The notes: generated from the letters alone by a model not told the origin. A DNA stretch of 64,000 nt from Flavobacterium sp. LHD-80 (GCF_030929605.1 NZ_JAVFVS010000013.1:186001-250000), one strand, 5' to 3'; counted from the first letter of the stretch, positions 15,496 to 24,824 are shown. Program-made: numbers and translations.

Positions 15496-16563
15496 ATGGA
15501 ATTAATTATGAAATCAAAAATTAAAAGTTCCTTTCTATTTGGCTTGTTTTGTTTAATAATTATTACTGAAAAAAGTTTTGCCTGTACTCGAGTCGTTTAT
15601 CAAGGTCCGAATGGCACTGTGTTGACTGCACGATCAATGGACTGGAGAGGTGAAATTCCGGCGAATTTATGGGTTTTTCCGAGAGGAATGGATCGATTTG
15701 GAGAAGCTGGAAACAACTCCGTAAAATGGAAATCAAAATACGGCTGTGTTGTTACAAGTTCGTGGGATATTGCTTCTTCTGATGGTATGAACGAAAAAGG
15801 ATTAGTTGGGAATTTGCTTTGGCTCGCCGAATCGACTTATCCGCAATTTGAAAAAAACAGCAAAACAAAAGGTTTAGCCGTTTCTTTATGGCTGCAGTAT
15901 GTTTTAGATAATTTTGCAACCGTTTCTGAGGCCGTAAACGCTTTAGAAAAAAGAGAGTTTACAGTAACATCGTCACATATTCCTGGAACTGATATTTTTG
16001 CGACAGTACATTTATCAATTTCTGATGCAACAGGAGACAATGCTATTTTTGAGTACATCAATGGAAAACTGGTTATTCATCACGATAGAAATTATATCGC
16101 AATGACTAACTCTCCTATTTTTGATGAACAGCTGGCAATAAACACATATTGGAAAGGAATTCCGGGAACCGTTATGCTTCCGGGAACCAACAGAGCAGCA
16201 GATCGATTTGTCCGCGCTCATTATTATATTGAAGCAATTCCTAAAACAGATAATATCAGAACTGCGCTTGCGAGTGTTTTTGGCGTTATTAGAAATTGTT
16301 CTGTACCACTCGGAATTTCTTCACCAACTGAACCCAATATATCATCAACGAGATGGAGAACGGTTGCAGACCAAAAGAATTTGGTTTATTATTTTGACAA
16401 CGTTTTAAATCCGAACGTTGTTTGGGTTGAATTTGCCAAACTTGATTTTAGCGAAAAAGCAAAAGTTAGAAAACTCAGTCTCGCAAATAATGAGAATTAT
16501 TCAGGAGAATCTTCGATGAATTTTCAGGCAATGGCTCCATTTAAATTTGCAGGATTAGATTAA
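15496..16563 (+). CDS. Secreted linear amide C-N hydrolase (choloylglycine hydrolase family)
   Basis: A 355-residue Ntn-hydrolase with a signal peptide ending ...EKSFA, so that signal peptidase cleavage exposes the catalytic Cys30 (ACTRVVY), as in conjugated bile acid hydrolases and penicillin V acylases. Arg near the nucleophile and the strand pattern TARSMDWRGEIPANLWVFPRG fit the family, as do NEKGLVGNLLWL and MTNSPIFDEQ. Substrates of environmental homologues include bile-salt-like and N-acyl amides; here the substrate is unknown. A second ATG four codons in would also keep the full signal peptide. A terminator follows directly. Confidence 0.9.
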   Translation: MELIMKSKIKSSFLFGLFCLIIITEKSFACTRVVYQGPNGTVLTARSMDWRGEIPANLWVFPRGMDRFGEAGNNSVKWKSKYGCVVTSSWDIASSDGMNEKGLVGNLLWLAESTYPQFEKNSKTKGLAVSLWLQYVLDNFATVSEAVNALEKREFTVTSSHIPGTDIFATVHLSISDATGDNAIFEYINGKLVIHHDRNYIAMTNSPIFDEQLAINTYWKGIPGTVMLPGTNRAADRFVRAHYYIEAIPKTDNIRTALASVFGVIRNCSVPLGISSPTEPNISSTRWRTVADQKNLVYYFDNVLNPNVVWVEFAKLDFSEKAKVRKLSLANNENYSGESSMNFQAMAPFKFAGLD

Positions 16564-16587
16564 ACTAATACTTTAAGTAAGAAACGC

Positions 16588-16614
16588 AAAACCCTCATTA
16601 ATAATGAGGGTTTT
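16588..16614 (+). terminator. Terminator between the amidase and glycosyltransferase genes
   Basis: 12-bp stem AAAACCCTCATT/AATGAGGGTTTT with a 3-base loop. It can act in both directions between these convergent genes. Confidence 0.85.
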
Positions 16615-16626
16615 ATGTTTTTATAT

Positions 16627-18078
16627 TTATGATAAACCGCGCGTCAGCCAGCCTTTTTTATTGGCTGTGGCTATTGCATAAGGCGTAATCCAAAACAAAC
16701 TGAAAGTATAAAAAATACTATAAGAATAAGCCCAAAATGCATCTGTAAAACTATATCTTTTAGCATAAAACAAGACTGAAAATGTTGAGACAATCAAAAT
16801 GCTTAAAAGTGTAGAACTAAAAAACAACACGGGATGAACTGCTATAAAAAACAGCATAAACAGCAAGAACGGATATGCCATCACAATTTTTAAAGTCTGA
16901 TTTAAAAACAGCAATCTTGCACCAAATTTCGATTCGTTTCTAAAATCTTTAAAAACATATTGCGCCATCATAATGTTCTCGCGCACGTTGCTTCTGCCCC
17001 ATCTGATGAACATTTTATACAAACCTTTATATTCTTCTGGGACATTTGTCAGCACATAAGCATTTCTTTGGAACAAAACATGAAATCCTTGTTTTAAAAT
17101 CATATTTGTCATTGCTCTGTCTTCTCCAATATCAGACGGTTGTCCCATAAAAGTTTGATTTATCCATTCAGGAAGGCATTCAAACACAGCATCTCTTTTA
17201 TAAGCAGCTGCAGCGCCTGGTGTGCATAAAACTGAACCCAACATACTTTCTGCAGAACGCATGAATTCAAAACTCATTACAAAACTAACATTAAGCATTT
17301 TTGGCAACAAAGCTTTTTTATTGTTCAAAACGTGAACATTTCCTGCAACTGCCCCACATTTTTCATCTACAACAAACGGACTAACAAGGTTACGTAATGT
17401 ATCTTTTTTAACAATCGAATCACTGTCAACTGTTACAAAAATTTCGCCAGTTCCAAGTTCGAATCCGCGGTACAAAGCATGACGTTTTCCTTTATTTTCT
17501 GGCTGTTGGTAAATCGATAAACGATCGCCAAGCTTTATTTTCGCCTGCTGCATCCAATACCAAGTATCGTCTTTACTTCCATCATCGATGGCAAGTATTT
17601 GAAGTTTTTGTTCAGGAAAATCACTGTCAGCCAGGCTTAATAATGTTTCCCAAACTAACTTTCCTTCGTTGTAAGCAGGAACAATTACGGTACAAGTAGG
17701 CAACAAATCATCTGAAACAGATTCAATTGGCTTATAATTGAAGTACAAATACAAATTATACAAAAATGATCCTGTTTGAAAAAAGAATAAGGCTGTAGCC
17801 AAAATTAGAAATGGAAATCCCCAGCTTGAATTTATTCGGTCAATCTGAAACTGATCAAAATCGGATTGCAGGTTGTACACTACAAATGCGCCGCCAAACA
17901 TCAGTAAAAAAGTACCAGCAAGTACTAGATAACCTAATGGTGTCGATGTATTTTGGGATTTGCTTTTAAAGAATTGAATTTTAGAAATAAAATTAGAACT
18001 TTTTGCTGTTTGTTCTTTTCGGTTAAGAATTTTATCTGAAGAATAAAATTGTTCTGAAATAATTGATTCGCTTTTCAT
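16627..18078 (-). CDS. Processive family 2 glycosyltransferase, membrane-bound
   Basis: A 483-residue membrane glycosyltransferase. Two N-terminal membrane helices (about residues 48-68 and 86-112) precede the GT-A domain with VIVPAYNEGK, AIDDGSKDDT, the metal-binding VTVDSDSIV, SDIGEDRAMTN (catalytic Asp region) and IRWGRSNVREN in the position of the Q/RxxRW motif. Two or three further membrane helices follow at the C-terminus. This layout is shared by hyaluronan, poly-N-acetylglucosamine and cellulose synthases and implies processive synthesis of an exported polysaccharide. The sugar is unknown. No PilZ domain or accessory secretion gene is adjacent. Confidence 0.88.
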   Translation of the reverse strand: MKSESIISEQFYSSDKILNRKEQTAKSSNFISKIQFFKSKSQNTSTPLGYLVLAGTFLLMFGGAFVVYNLQSDFDQFQIDRINSSWGFPFLILATALFFFQTGSFLYNLYLYFNYKPIESVSDDLLPTCTVIVPAYNEGKLVWETLLSLADSDFPEQKLQILAIDDGSKDDTWYWMQQAKIKLGDRLSIYQQPENKGKRHALYRGFELGTGEIFVTVDSDSIVKKDTLRNLVSPFVVDEKCGAVAGNVHVLNNKKALLPKMLNVSFVMSFEFMRSAESMLGSVLCTPGAAAAYKRDAVFECLPEWINQTFMGQPSDIGEDRAMTNMILKQGFHVLFQRNAYVLTNVPEEYKGLYKMFIRWGRSNVRENIMMAQYVFKDFRNESKFGARLLFLNQTLKIVMAYPFLLFMLFFIAVHPVLFFSSTLLSILIVSTFSVLFYAKRYSFTDAFWAYSYSIFYTFSLFWITPYAIATANKKGWLTRGLS

Positions 18079-18311
18079 TGAGGCTATTGCTTTAATTTTA
18101 AAATGGCTTTTAGAGAATTCTTTTCTGGATTATACTTTGTTTCGAAAAAACACGAAAAAACTAAAATCAAGAATTGATCACAACCATTTTTACAAGCGCC
18201 GTGCCATAATTAATGAAAAATTGATACTGAGGGGTTTAGCGAAATCGAGCTAAAAATAAAATGTATAAAGTTTACACAGTTGTAAAAAGTTTATACTCGA
18301 AAAATAGAAAA

Positions 18312-18342
18312 AAGCTCCAAAATACGGGATGTTCCGGAGCTT
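18312..18342 (-). terminator. Terminator of the PepSY-like gene
   Basis: Stem AAGCTCC/GGAGCTT (18312-18318, 18336-18342). On the minus strand it is followed by a U-run. Confidence 0.7.
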
Positions 18343-18355
18343 ATAAAAACGAAAA

Positions 18356-18799
18356 TTATTTAATATTATTGTTTTTGTCTTTGATAATTTTTCCATCTTT
18401 AGAAAATTCCAAATCAATCTGATTGGTTAAATCGACATCTACATCTTTGTGTCCATAATCGATATGCGTAATTTTCTCGTTGGGATAATTCTTAGAAATA
18501 TAATCTCTGATATTTGACGCAATATAATCAGTCGGAATTGGATTTTTCCCTCCGTCGACCTCACGATATGAACCATCTTTCCAGAATTCAACTTCTGTTC
18601 CGTCTTTTAATTTGACTTCATATCCTTTTTCACCGTGTTCTGCATCTTTCTTTGCAATATCTACAGTGGTATAACTAAAATATTTTTGAAGAAATTCCTG
18701 TGCCGGTTTTGGTAATTCTGATGTTTCGATTCTTTTTTGTGCGTTGGCCGATAGTACAAAACTGAATAATAGAATGGCAATTATATGATGTGTTTTCAT
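18356..18799 (-). CDS. Secreted PepSY-like domain protein
   Basis: A 147-residue exported protein with signal peptide MKTHHIIAILLFSFVLSANA, then Gln as the probable +1 residue. The mature part carries two tandem PepSY-like (beta-lactamase-inhibitor-like, PF11396 type) half-units. These are visible as LPKPAQEFLQKYFSYTTVD...GYEVKLKDGTEVEFWKDGSYREVDG and IASNIRDYISKNYPNEKITHID...DLEFSKDGKII. These periplasmic modules bind peptides or other proteins, and the partner is unknown. It is monocistronic with its own terminator. About 275 bp of spacer to the glycosyltransferase upstream contain no gene. Confidence 0.85.
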   Translation of the reverse strand: MKTHHIIAILLFSFVLSANAQKRIETSELPKPAQEFLQKYFSYTTVDIAKKDAEHGEKGYEVKLKDGTEVEFWKDGSYREVDGGKNPIPTDYIASNIRDYISKNYPNEKITHIDYGHKDVDVDLTNQIDLEFSKDGKIIKDKNNNIK

Positions 18800-18938
18800 G
18801 ATTTCTAATTTTTAATATTTATCGTATTTAGCTAATTTACAACAACTAACATTGTATTCAAATCAATTTAAGAAAGCTTTTGGTTTTTATAGAATGTGCT
18901 TTTTTAGTATATTTAATTTTTTAAAACCAAAAAGCACT

Positions 18939-19343
18939 ATGGAAGATTCAAATAAATCATCACACACAGTTCCAAAAGTAACTGGAGTTGGCGGTATTTT
19001 CTTTTTTACTGAAAATCCAAAAGAAACAAGAGAATGGTATGCTAAAAATTTAGGCCTTGAAGTCAACGACTGGGGCTCGACATTTGAATCAAGAAATCTT
19101 GATAATCCTGATGTGAAAGAAGCGCTTCAATGGAGTCCTTTCAAAAAAAATGATGATTATTTTTCGCCTTCAAAAAAAGAGTTCATGATCAATTACAGAG
19201 TGCAAAACATTGAAGGTTTACTAAAACAGCTTAAAGAAAACGGCGTGACAATTTTAGATGATATTGCTACATACGATTATGGAAAGTTCGTTCATATTAT
19301 GGATGCTGACGGTAATAAAATTGAGCTTTGGGAGCCGGTTTAA
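18939..19343 (+). CDS. VOC-family protein
   Basis: A 134-residue vicinal-oxygen-chelate protein: GVGGIFFFTENPKETREWYAKNLGLEV, then a central strand-rich half, and IMDADGNKIELWEPV at the end with the last ligand Glu. The frame is open upstream to a TTG at 18852 and another ATG at 18894, but those add a hydrophobic stretch absent from the family, so the ATG at 18939 (MEDSNKSSH) is preferred. The substrate is not predictable. A terminator hairpin lies directly behind it, before the methyltransferase gene. Confidence 0.8.
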   Translation: MEDSNKSSHTVPKVTGVGGIFFFTENPKETREWYAKNLGLEVNDWGSTFESRNLDNPDVKEALQWSPFKKNDDYFSPSKKEFMINYRVQNIEGLLKQLKENGVTILDDIATYDYGKFVHIMDADGNKIELWEPV

Positions 19344-19366
19344 TAGATGAAAATATAATTAATAGT

Positions 19367-19398
19367 AAAACTCCAGAACTAAATAATTCTGGAGTTTT
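19367..19398 (+). terminator. Terminator between VOC and methyltransferase genes
   Basis: 12-bp stem AAAACTCCAGAA/TTCTGGAGTTTT followed by TTTTATAT. It separates two co-directional genes and argues against an operon. Confidence 0.82.
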
Positions 19399-19414
19399 TT
19401 TATATACTTGCAAT

Positions 19415-20023
19415 ATGAAAAAGGCGTTTATCAATAAGGAATCTTATAATAAAATTGTAATTGAATGGGCTAAAATCCGGAATAATACAGTTGTAAATAA
19501 ACCTATTATAGATTTTTCAGAAAAGATTCAACCAAACGGAAGCATTCTTGATATAGGTTGCGGCACCGGAAATCCAATTGCTAAATATTTTTCGGAAAAT
19601 AATAGATCTGTAATCGGGATAGATTTTTCTGAAAAGATGATTGAAGTTGCAAAATCTCAAGAAATTAAAAACGCTGAGTTCATTGTCTCCGATTTCTTTG
19701 ATTTTAAAACCGATAAAAAATTCGACGGAATAATTGCATGGGATTCTCTTTTTCATTTTCCAAAAGAACGTCAACAAGAGATTTATGCAATAATCTATAA
19801 TTTATTGCTGCCCGGCGGTTATTTTCTTTTTACGCACGGAAAAGAAAAAGATGACGAACACACAGACAAAATGTTTGGTGAACCGTTTTATTACAGCTGT
19901 TTATCAAGAAATAATGTTTTGCAGATAATGACTGATTTAGGTTTTGAATTAGTTTATGAGATCGAAAATTTTGTTGAAGAAAATACGCAGAGAGACTGGG
20001 TTGTATTAGTTCAGAAAAAATGA
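19415..20023 (+). CDS. Class I SAM-dependent methyltransferase
   Basis: A 202-residue enzyme from the ATG at 19415 (MKKAFINKESYNKIV). The frame runs further upstream only through the terminator hairpin, so the longer start is rejected. Motif I is GSILDIGCGTGNPIA, motif II VIGIDFSEKMIEVA, then FIVSDFFDF and FDGIIAWDSLFHF, and the later YFLFTHGKE. This is a standard class I (methyltransf_25/11) fold using S-adenosylmethionine. The acceptor is unknown. It is convergent with chrA, separated by 15 bp. Confidence 0.88.
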   Translation: MKKAFINKESYNKIVIEWAKIRNNTVVNKPIIDFSEKIQPNGSILDIGCGTGNPIAKYFSENNRSVIGIDFSEKMIEVAKSQEIKNAEFIVSDFFDFKTDKKFDGIIAWDSLFHFPKERQQEIYAIIYNLLLPGGYFLFTHGKEKDDEHTDKMFGEPFYYSCLSRNNVLQIMTDLGFELVYEIENFVEENTQRDWVVLVQKK

Positions 20024-20038
20024 TTTAGCGTTTTAACG

Positions 20039-21202
20039 TCAAATTAGCTTTATAAATATTCCTATAATTCCAGAAATTAAAATGATGTACGGCTCTTGGA
20101 TTTTTTTAAAATAAATCAAAACTAAAATGCTCAAGACGGCAATTAAAGCAGTAGGTATATCGATAATACTTCGTGAGGAAATAACAAGTACAGATCCGAC
20201 TAAAGCGCCAATAACAGTAGCTGTAATCCCTTCTACAAACGCCTTAACCGAATTATTATCGGCAATTTTATTGAAATATGGCGCTAATATTATTGTAAAC
20301 AAATAACATGGCAAAAAAGTAGCTAAAGCCGCTATTGAAGCACCCGAAAATTCGTTAACTAAATAGCCAATAAAGCCAACTGTTATTACAACTGGTCCCG
20401 GTGTAATCATTGCTACAGCAACTGAATCCAGAAACTGTTGTTCTGTGAGCCAATGGTTTTCTGCCACGACACCCGAATGTAAAAAAGGAACAATCGCCAA
20501 TCCACTTCCAAAAACGAACGCTCCAGCTTTAGCGAAAAAAACGGCCAATTTAAAAAGTGTTGATTCTTCTGAATTCAAAAAACCAAATTGAAATAAAACT
20601 AAGAAATTTGTTGTTTTAAAACTCCACCACTTTGGAGGAGCCTTGAAAATCATGTACAAAAGCCCAGCAATAATAAATAGCAATACTTGTTCCGTTTCGG
20701 TTATAAACGTTACGATTGCTGCTGAGATAAAAAACATCCAAAGCAACCATTTCGATTTTAAAGATTCGAGATTTATTTTACCAATAGATTTCAAAGTCAA
20801 CTTGTATGAACTAAGTGCAATAATACCTACGACTGAAGCGCCAACACCATAAAACACAGCTTGAATCCATGTTAAGCCACCATATAATTTGTAAATGATT
20901 CCAAGTAGCACTACCATTATAAAAGAGGGCAAAATAAACGCAAATCCAGCTAAAGTTGCTCCTAAAAATCTATAATGAACAAATCCCAAATAAATTCCTA
21001 ATTGCGCAGCGAGCGGTCCCGGCGCTAATTGTGCCAAAGCTAAGCCTTGTTTGTATTCTTCCTCGGTAATCCATTTTCTATCTTCTACCAAATCTTTGTG
21101 CATATATCCAACTAAGGCAACAGGGCCACCAAAACCGATACTTCCCAATTTTAGAAAATAAAGAGTTAATTGCAACAAACCATATTTTGATGTTTTTTCC
21201 AT
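20039..21202 (-). CDS. chrA: Chromate transporter ChrA (two-domain form)
   Basis: A 387-residue membrane protein with two tandem CHR domains. The first has LKLGSIGFGGPVALVGYM, EEEYKQGLALAQLAPGPLAAQLG and FILPSFIMV. The second has FFAKAGAFVFGSGLAIVPFL, TEQQFLDSVAVAMITPGPVVI and FLPCYLFTI. These are the paired signatures of long-chain ChrA, a proton-coupled chromate exporter. About ten hydrophobic segments are visible. The ATG at 21202 follows the stop codon of the upstream outer-membrane gene by one base, so the two are translationally coupled. A TTG six codons upstream is a less likely start. Confidence 0.93.
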   Translation of the reverse strand: MEKTSKYGLLQLTLYFLKLGSIGFGGPVALVGYMHKDLVEDRKWITEEEYKQGLALAQLAPGPLAAQLGIYLGFVHYRFLGATLAGFAFILPSFIMVVLLGIIYKLYGGLTWIQAVFYGVGASVVGIIALSSYKLTLKSIGKINLESLKSKWLLWMFFISAAIVTFITETEQVLLFIIAGLLYMIFKAPPKWWSFKTTNFLVLFQFGFLNSEESTLFKLAVFFAKAGAFVFGSGLAIVPFLHSGVVAENHWLTEQQFLDSVAVAMITPGPVVITVGFIGYLVNEFSGASIAALATFLPCYLFTIILAPYFNKIADNNSVKAFVEGITATVIGALVGSVLVISSRSIIDIPTALIAVLSILVLIYFKKIQEPYIILISGIIGIFIKLI

Positions 21203-21203
21203 A

Positions 21204-21701
21204 TTAAAAAGCAATTCCAAATTGAAGACCTATGGTAAAAGTACTCGGATGATCGTTGCCAAAACGAACTGGCAGTGGCACCGCGGCATAATAACTGCAG
21301 CTATTGCTTTTAAAAAATGTTTTATTGAAAACCGGTGTGAATCCGTATCTTCCGCTTGTTTCAAATGCTGCTCTTCCGGCAAATGTGTAACCATTTCCTA
21401 AAGCAACCAAAACGCCAGGATGAAATAACAAATTGGTTACTTTGCTGGTGCCGTTGTCATCTTTTATATTTGGAACCATTTCAAACGAAAATCCGATTTT
21501 TTGATTTTTCCAAATATTAATTCCCGTTGGAAATCCTACTGCATAATAATCTCTAAAATTTACCGTCGTTTCATCACTGCTGAAGGTTACAATTGGATGC
21601 ATGATGCCAAAATATCCTGTTATTTTAGGATAAGTTGTTTGAGCTGAAATATTTATGCTTGATAGTAATACGGCAAATAGAAAGGTTAATTTTAAGTACA
21701 T
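21204..21701 (-). CDS. Putative outer-membrane protein in the chromate operon
   Basis: A 165-residue exported protein with signal peptide MYLKLTFLFAVLLSSINISA, starting at the ATG at 21701 (an upstream in-frame non-ATG start would bury the signal). The mature sequence alternates short beta strands with aromatic and glycine turns (YAVGFPTGINIW, GFSFEMVPNI, ALGNGYTFAGRAAFE, TFTIGLQFGIAF) and ends in Phe, as for a small eight-stranded outer-membrane barrel. It sits between the ChrB/AraC fusion and chrA in one operon, so a role in chromate passage or sensing across the outer membrane is plausible but not shown. Confidence 0.75.
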   Translation of the reverse strand: MYLKLTFLFAVLLSSINISAQTTYPKITGYFGIMHPIVTFSSDETTVNFRDYYAVGFPTGINIWKNQKIGFSFEMVPNIKDDNGTSKVTNLLFHPGVLVALGNGYTFAGRAAFETSGRYGFTPVFNKTFFKSNSCSYYAAVPLPVRFGNDHPSTFTIGLQFGIAF

Positions 21702-21760
21702 TGTTTTAGTTTTAGTTATACTAACAAAACTAAAAGCTATTAACACTTAAAAATAGAATC

Positions 21761-22627
21761 TTATTTACCTTTTGTATCTGGATTACTTTTTTTGCTTTTT
21801 TTTCGATACGAAGAAGGATTTTTGCCTGTATGCGCTTTAAAAATTCTAGTAAAATGACTTTGGTCTGAAAATCCTGTCATGTAAGCGATTTCGGTTAATG
21901 AATGTGAAGAATTCGAGATGAGATTAATTGCTTTTTCGATGCGCAATTTTCGTACATATTCGCCAAAATTCAAATCTTCAAAATGCTTCGAAAATTCGCG
22001 AGACAAATAAGACGGATTTAAATCTAGTTCATTAGAAATTTTCTTCAAATCAAATGCAAATTGAGCATCAATCTGATCCTGGATTATTTCTTTTAAATCT
22101 TTGACCCAAGTTGGTGTTTTACCTCCAGATTTCTTGTCTTTCAGGAGTTTATTATAAACTTCATGAAGTAAATTTTCAAAAGGGCTATTTTGAAGATGAT
22201 TTTGTTTGTAAAGATGCGTTGCCCAGCTGTATAATGCATCGTAAAGAATCATTCCCGTTTCCAACAATTTATAATCGTCAGTAATATTATATGAAAGTCC
22301 AGCTGAAATCGCCCAAAGCCCCGCCGATTCTTTTGCTATATCGTGTCTGTCTGTATCTGCACCACGCACAATTCCGGCAATAATAGAAATTGCAGGATCG
22401 TTGATTTCATATTTTTTTACAATATGATCAAATGTGCTTTGATCATCATAATGAGTAAATTCAACATCCGGAATATCAAATGGAGTTGCATTTAATTCTT
22501 TTGCCTTTTCTAAAACTTCATTAAAAGGAACATAAATAAATGCAGCTTCACTGTCAACAAACTTTTTTATTAGCCAAGGACATGCAATTCGGTCTATTTT
22601 AGGTCGTTCTCTGGTAATCCACTTCAT
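21761..22627 (-). CDS. ChrB-like chromate-resistance domain fused to AraC-type helix-turn-helix
   Basis: A 288-residue protein. Residues 1-145 match the chromate-resistance exported-protein domain of ChrB (start MKWITRERPKIDRIACPWLIKKF, then FTHYDDQSTFDHIVKKY and AGIVRGADTDRHDIAKESAGLW). A linker follows (YNKLLKDKKSGGKTPTWVKDL), then a C-terminal AraC/XylS double helix-turn-helix with DLNPSYLSREFSKHF and IAYMTGFSDQSHFTRIFKAHTGKNPSSYRKK. Classical ChrB is a chromate-sensitive repressor, so this fusion probably senses chromate (or a related oxyanion) and activates the downstream outer-membrane gene and chrA. The ATG at 22627 is preferred over a TTG 18 codons upstream because ChrB homologues begin MKW. 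Confidence 0.9.
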   Translation of the reverse strand: MKWITRERPKIDRIACPWLIKKFVDSEAAFIYVPFNEVLEKAKELNATPFDIPDVEFTHYDDQSTFDHIVKKYEINDPAISIIAGIVRGADTDRHDIAKESAGLWAISAGLSYNITDDYKLLETGMILYDALYSWATHLYKQNHLQNSPFENLLHEVYNKLLKDKKSGGKTPTWVKDLKEIIQDQIDAQFAFDLKKISNELDLNPSYLSREFSKHFEDLNFGEYVRKLRIEKAINLISNSSHSLTEIAYMTGFSDQSHFTRIFKAHTGKNPSSYRKKSKKSNPDTKGK

Positions 22628-22771
22628 TTTTAAATCTTTAGGATTTTGATATTCAAATCTAATAAAATCATTTGGTTTCAAAGATTTGTTATAGTTGATT
22701 CAAGTACTTGGGTTATTTAAAGCGAAAAATAAAGTAATTTTCAATCAATGCAAATATAATTGTAAAAACAA

Positions 22772-22806
22772 AAAAGAAGCCTTTTCAATATGAAAAGGCT
22801 TCTTTT
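22772..22806 (-). terminator. Strong terminator abutting the beta-propeller gene
   Basis: 16-bp stem AAAAGAAGCCTTTTCA/TGAAAAGGCTTCTTTT with a 3-base loop, touching the stop codon at 22807-22809. Confidence 0.9.
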
Positions 22807-23961
22807 TTACTGTCGGATTATCTTTAAATAAGCACTGTAAGGATCATCTTTAAGTGAAGTACGCATATAATACATGTCTTCGTCTTTTGTACTTAAGTCA
22901 AATTTAATTAAACCGGCGTCGCAATAATAGAATATTGTATCGTCAACAGGAAATTCAATATTTGAAATTGGCATCGTTGTAAGTTTCATTTCAAATGCTA
23001 TTTCGCCATTGGTTATATCAATTTGAAAAAGTTTCTTTTTACGTGTATAACCCCAAATATTATCACTATCCTCTGTAATGTATTCGATATTATCAGCTAC
23101 AAAATCTCTTCTCCAAATTTGAGTTCCAGTTTTTGAATCAACGGCATATAAAGTAGAAACTGTTGGGCCTTGCGCAGCAAAATATACTTTTTTGTCTTTG
23201 CAGAATATGCGTTGTTTCACATTAAACTGATTTTCATCTAATTTAAATTGCCATAAAACATCTAATTTATCAGGGCTTAAAGCATAAAGAACATCTTTTT
23301 CATTGGCTATAAATACATTTTCGCCGTCAGTTACAGGCTTTCCGTAAATAGGTACTTCAAAAGTTTTTTGGTTAAGAACTTTTCTTGTATTCGCATCAAA
23401 ACTATACAAGCTAGACGCGCTTTGGGCAAAAATTTTGTTGTTAAGATACAGAACCGGAATATCATTATTGGTAGATTCTAACTTATAGCTCCACGCTAAA
23501 CTGCCATCTTTTGTGTTGAGCGCATATATATTGCCATTTTGAGCAGTTATATAAAGCTTTCCATTATTTACAATCGGAATTTGATTTTTCAACACAATTT
23601 GATCTGTAGCATTTCCTAGTCTTGATTTCCAAAATACATCTCCAGTTTGATTATCAACGGCGAAAATTTCACCATTAATAAAAGGAACATAAACAACTCC
23701 ATCATGTAGTGTTACTAGATTTGCGCACATCTCAGTAAAAGAATCTGTAGCTTTTACAGTCCAGCCAATTTGCTCCGATTCTAAATCATATGAAAAAAGA
23801 GATCCATCGTAATCATAAATCAGAATTGATGCTTCGTCAAGCGGTGCTTTTTTAAGTGGTTTTAAGACTTTATTTGTGACTGCATCAGAGATTGCTGCTG
23901 TTTGTCCAAAAATATTTATAACTGTAAATAGAAATAAAAGAGTTATTAGTTTTTTTTTCAT
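22807..23961 (-). CDS. Secreted PQQ-type beta-propeller protein (BamB-like fold)
   Basis: A 384-residue exported protein with signal peptide MKKKLITLLFLFTVINIFGQ. The body is made of repeated 40-residue blades with the PQQ-enzyme-repeat pattern: GDVFWKSRLGNATDQIV, YALNTKDGSLAWSYKL, YALSPDKLDVLWQFKL and YAVDSKTGTQIWRRDF. Such eight-bladed propellers serve as protein-binding scaffolds (BamB) or bind no cofactor. No PQQ-dehydrogenase catalytic residues are apparent. A role in envelope assembly or surface display is possible. It is monocistronic: about 240 bp of AT-rich spacer upstream and a terminator at the stop codon. Confidence 0.83.
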   Translation of the reverse strand: MKKKLITLLFLFTVINIFGQTAAISDAVTNKVLKPLKKAPLDEASILIYDYDGSLFSYDLESEQIGWTVKATDSFTEMCANLVTLHDGVVYVPFINGEIFAVDNQTGDVFWKSRLGNATDQIVLKNQIPIVNNGKLYITAQNGNIYALNTKDGSLAWSYKLESTNNDIPVLYLNNKIFAQSASSLYSFDANTRKVLNQKTFEVPIYGKPVTDGENVFIANEKDVLYALSPDKLDVLWQFKLDENQFNVKQRIFCKDKKVYFAAQGPTVSTLYAVDSKTGTQIWRRDFVADNIEYITEDSDNIWGYTRKKKLFQIDITNGEIAFEMKLTTMPISNIEFPVDDTIFYYCDAGLIKFDLSTKDEDMYYMRTSLKDDPYSAYLKIIRQ

Positions 23962-24200
23962 TTTTAAGATTTGGGTATTAAAAATTGTTTGAACTTTTTC
24001 TTATAACGTAAGTTTTTGCTATTTCTTTTAAATGCATTAAACTTATAAAAGTGTCAGACATTAATTAGCGCTAATATAGAAACAATTCTACATACAGATT
24101 ATCAAATAGAAATTTTATAATGAAAAAATAATTCCACAAACAATCTAATACTAACTATTTGATTGCCTGTATTTTGATAGATTAAATAGTAAAGATGTGT

Positions 24201-24824
24201 TTATTTGCAATATTTTGCAATGGTATCACGGCATTTTATTCCATCTTCAGTATGAAATTCATCTGCTTTTTCTAAATCAAGACAAGCGCCTTTAAAGTCA
24301 TTAATTTTTAATTTTGTGATACCTCGAACGTAATAAGAATATCCCATATATTCATGAATTTCAATAGCTTTTGAGCAATCTTTAATAGCACCTTGATAAT
24401 CTTTTAGGTAATATTTTGCTAATCCTCGTTTAGCATAACCAAGCCATGAAGTTTTTTCAAACTCTACATCTTTAGTAATATCGGCAATTGCTCCTTTATA
24501 ATCTCCAAGATCAATTTTTGCGAGCCCTCGATAATAATACGCTTCATAAGAATAATAATTTTTCGGGTTGATTTTTATTGCTTCTGAATAATCTAACATT
24601 TCGCCCTCATAATCGCCCAAATAATACTTGCACATTCCTCTTCTGCGATAGGCATCAATAAAAGATTTATCCAACTCTATTGCTTTTGAAAAATCTAAAA
24701 TTGCACCTTCATAATCTTCTGCCTCGCTTTTTTCTATGCCACGACGATAATAATCAGATTCATTCATGCAAGAAACAGTTATAATAAGAACAAATAGTAG
24801 TAAGATAGCTTTAATAAACTTCAT
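24201..24824 (-). CDS. Tetratricopeptide-repeat lipoprotein
   Basis: A 207-residue lipoprotein. From the ATG at 24824 the signal is MKFIKAILLLFVLIITVSC (Cys19), and a longer frame upstream would hide it. The mature part is five or six TPR units of 34 residues with the pattern RGIEKSEAEDYEGAILDFSKAIEL...YRRRGMCKYYLGDYEGEMLDYSEAI, each repeating GDYxGAIxDxxKAIE. TPRs mediate protein-protein contacts, and the partner at the envelope is unknown. The upstream region contains a possible small ORF on the other strand and the sigma factor gene. Confidence 0.85.
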   Translation of the reverse strand: MKFIKAILLLFVLIITVSCMNESDYYRRGIEKSEAEDYEGAILDFSKAIELDKSFIDAYRRRGMCKYYLGDYEGEMLDYSEAIKINPKNYYSYEAYYYRGLAKIDLGDYKGAIADITKDVEFEKTSWLGYAKRGLAKYYLKDYQGAIKDCSKAIEIHEYMGYSYYVRGITKLKINDFKGACLDLEKADEFHTEDGIKCRDTIAKYCK

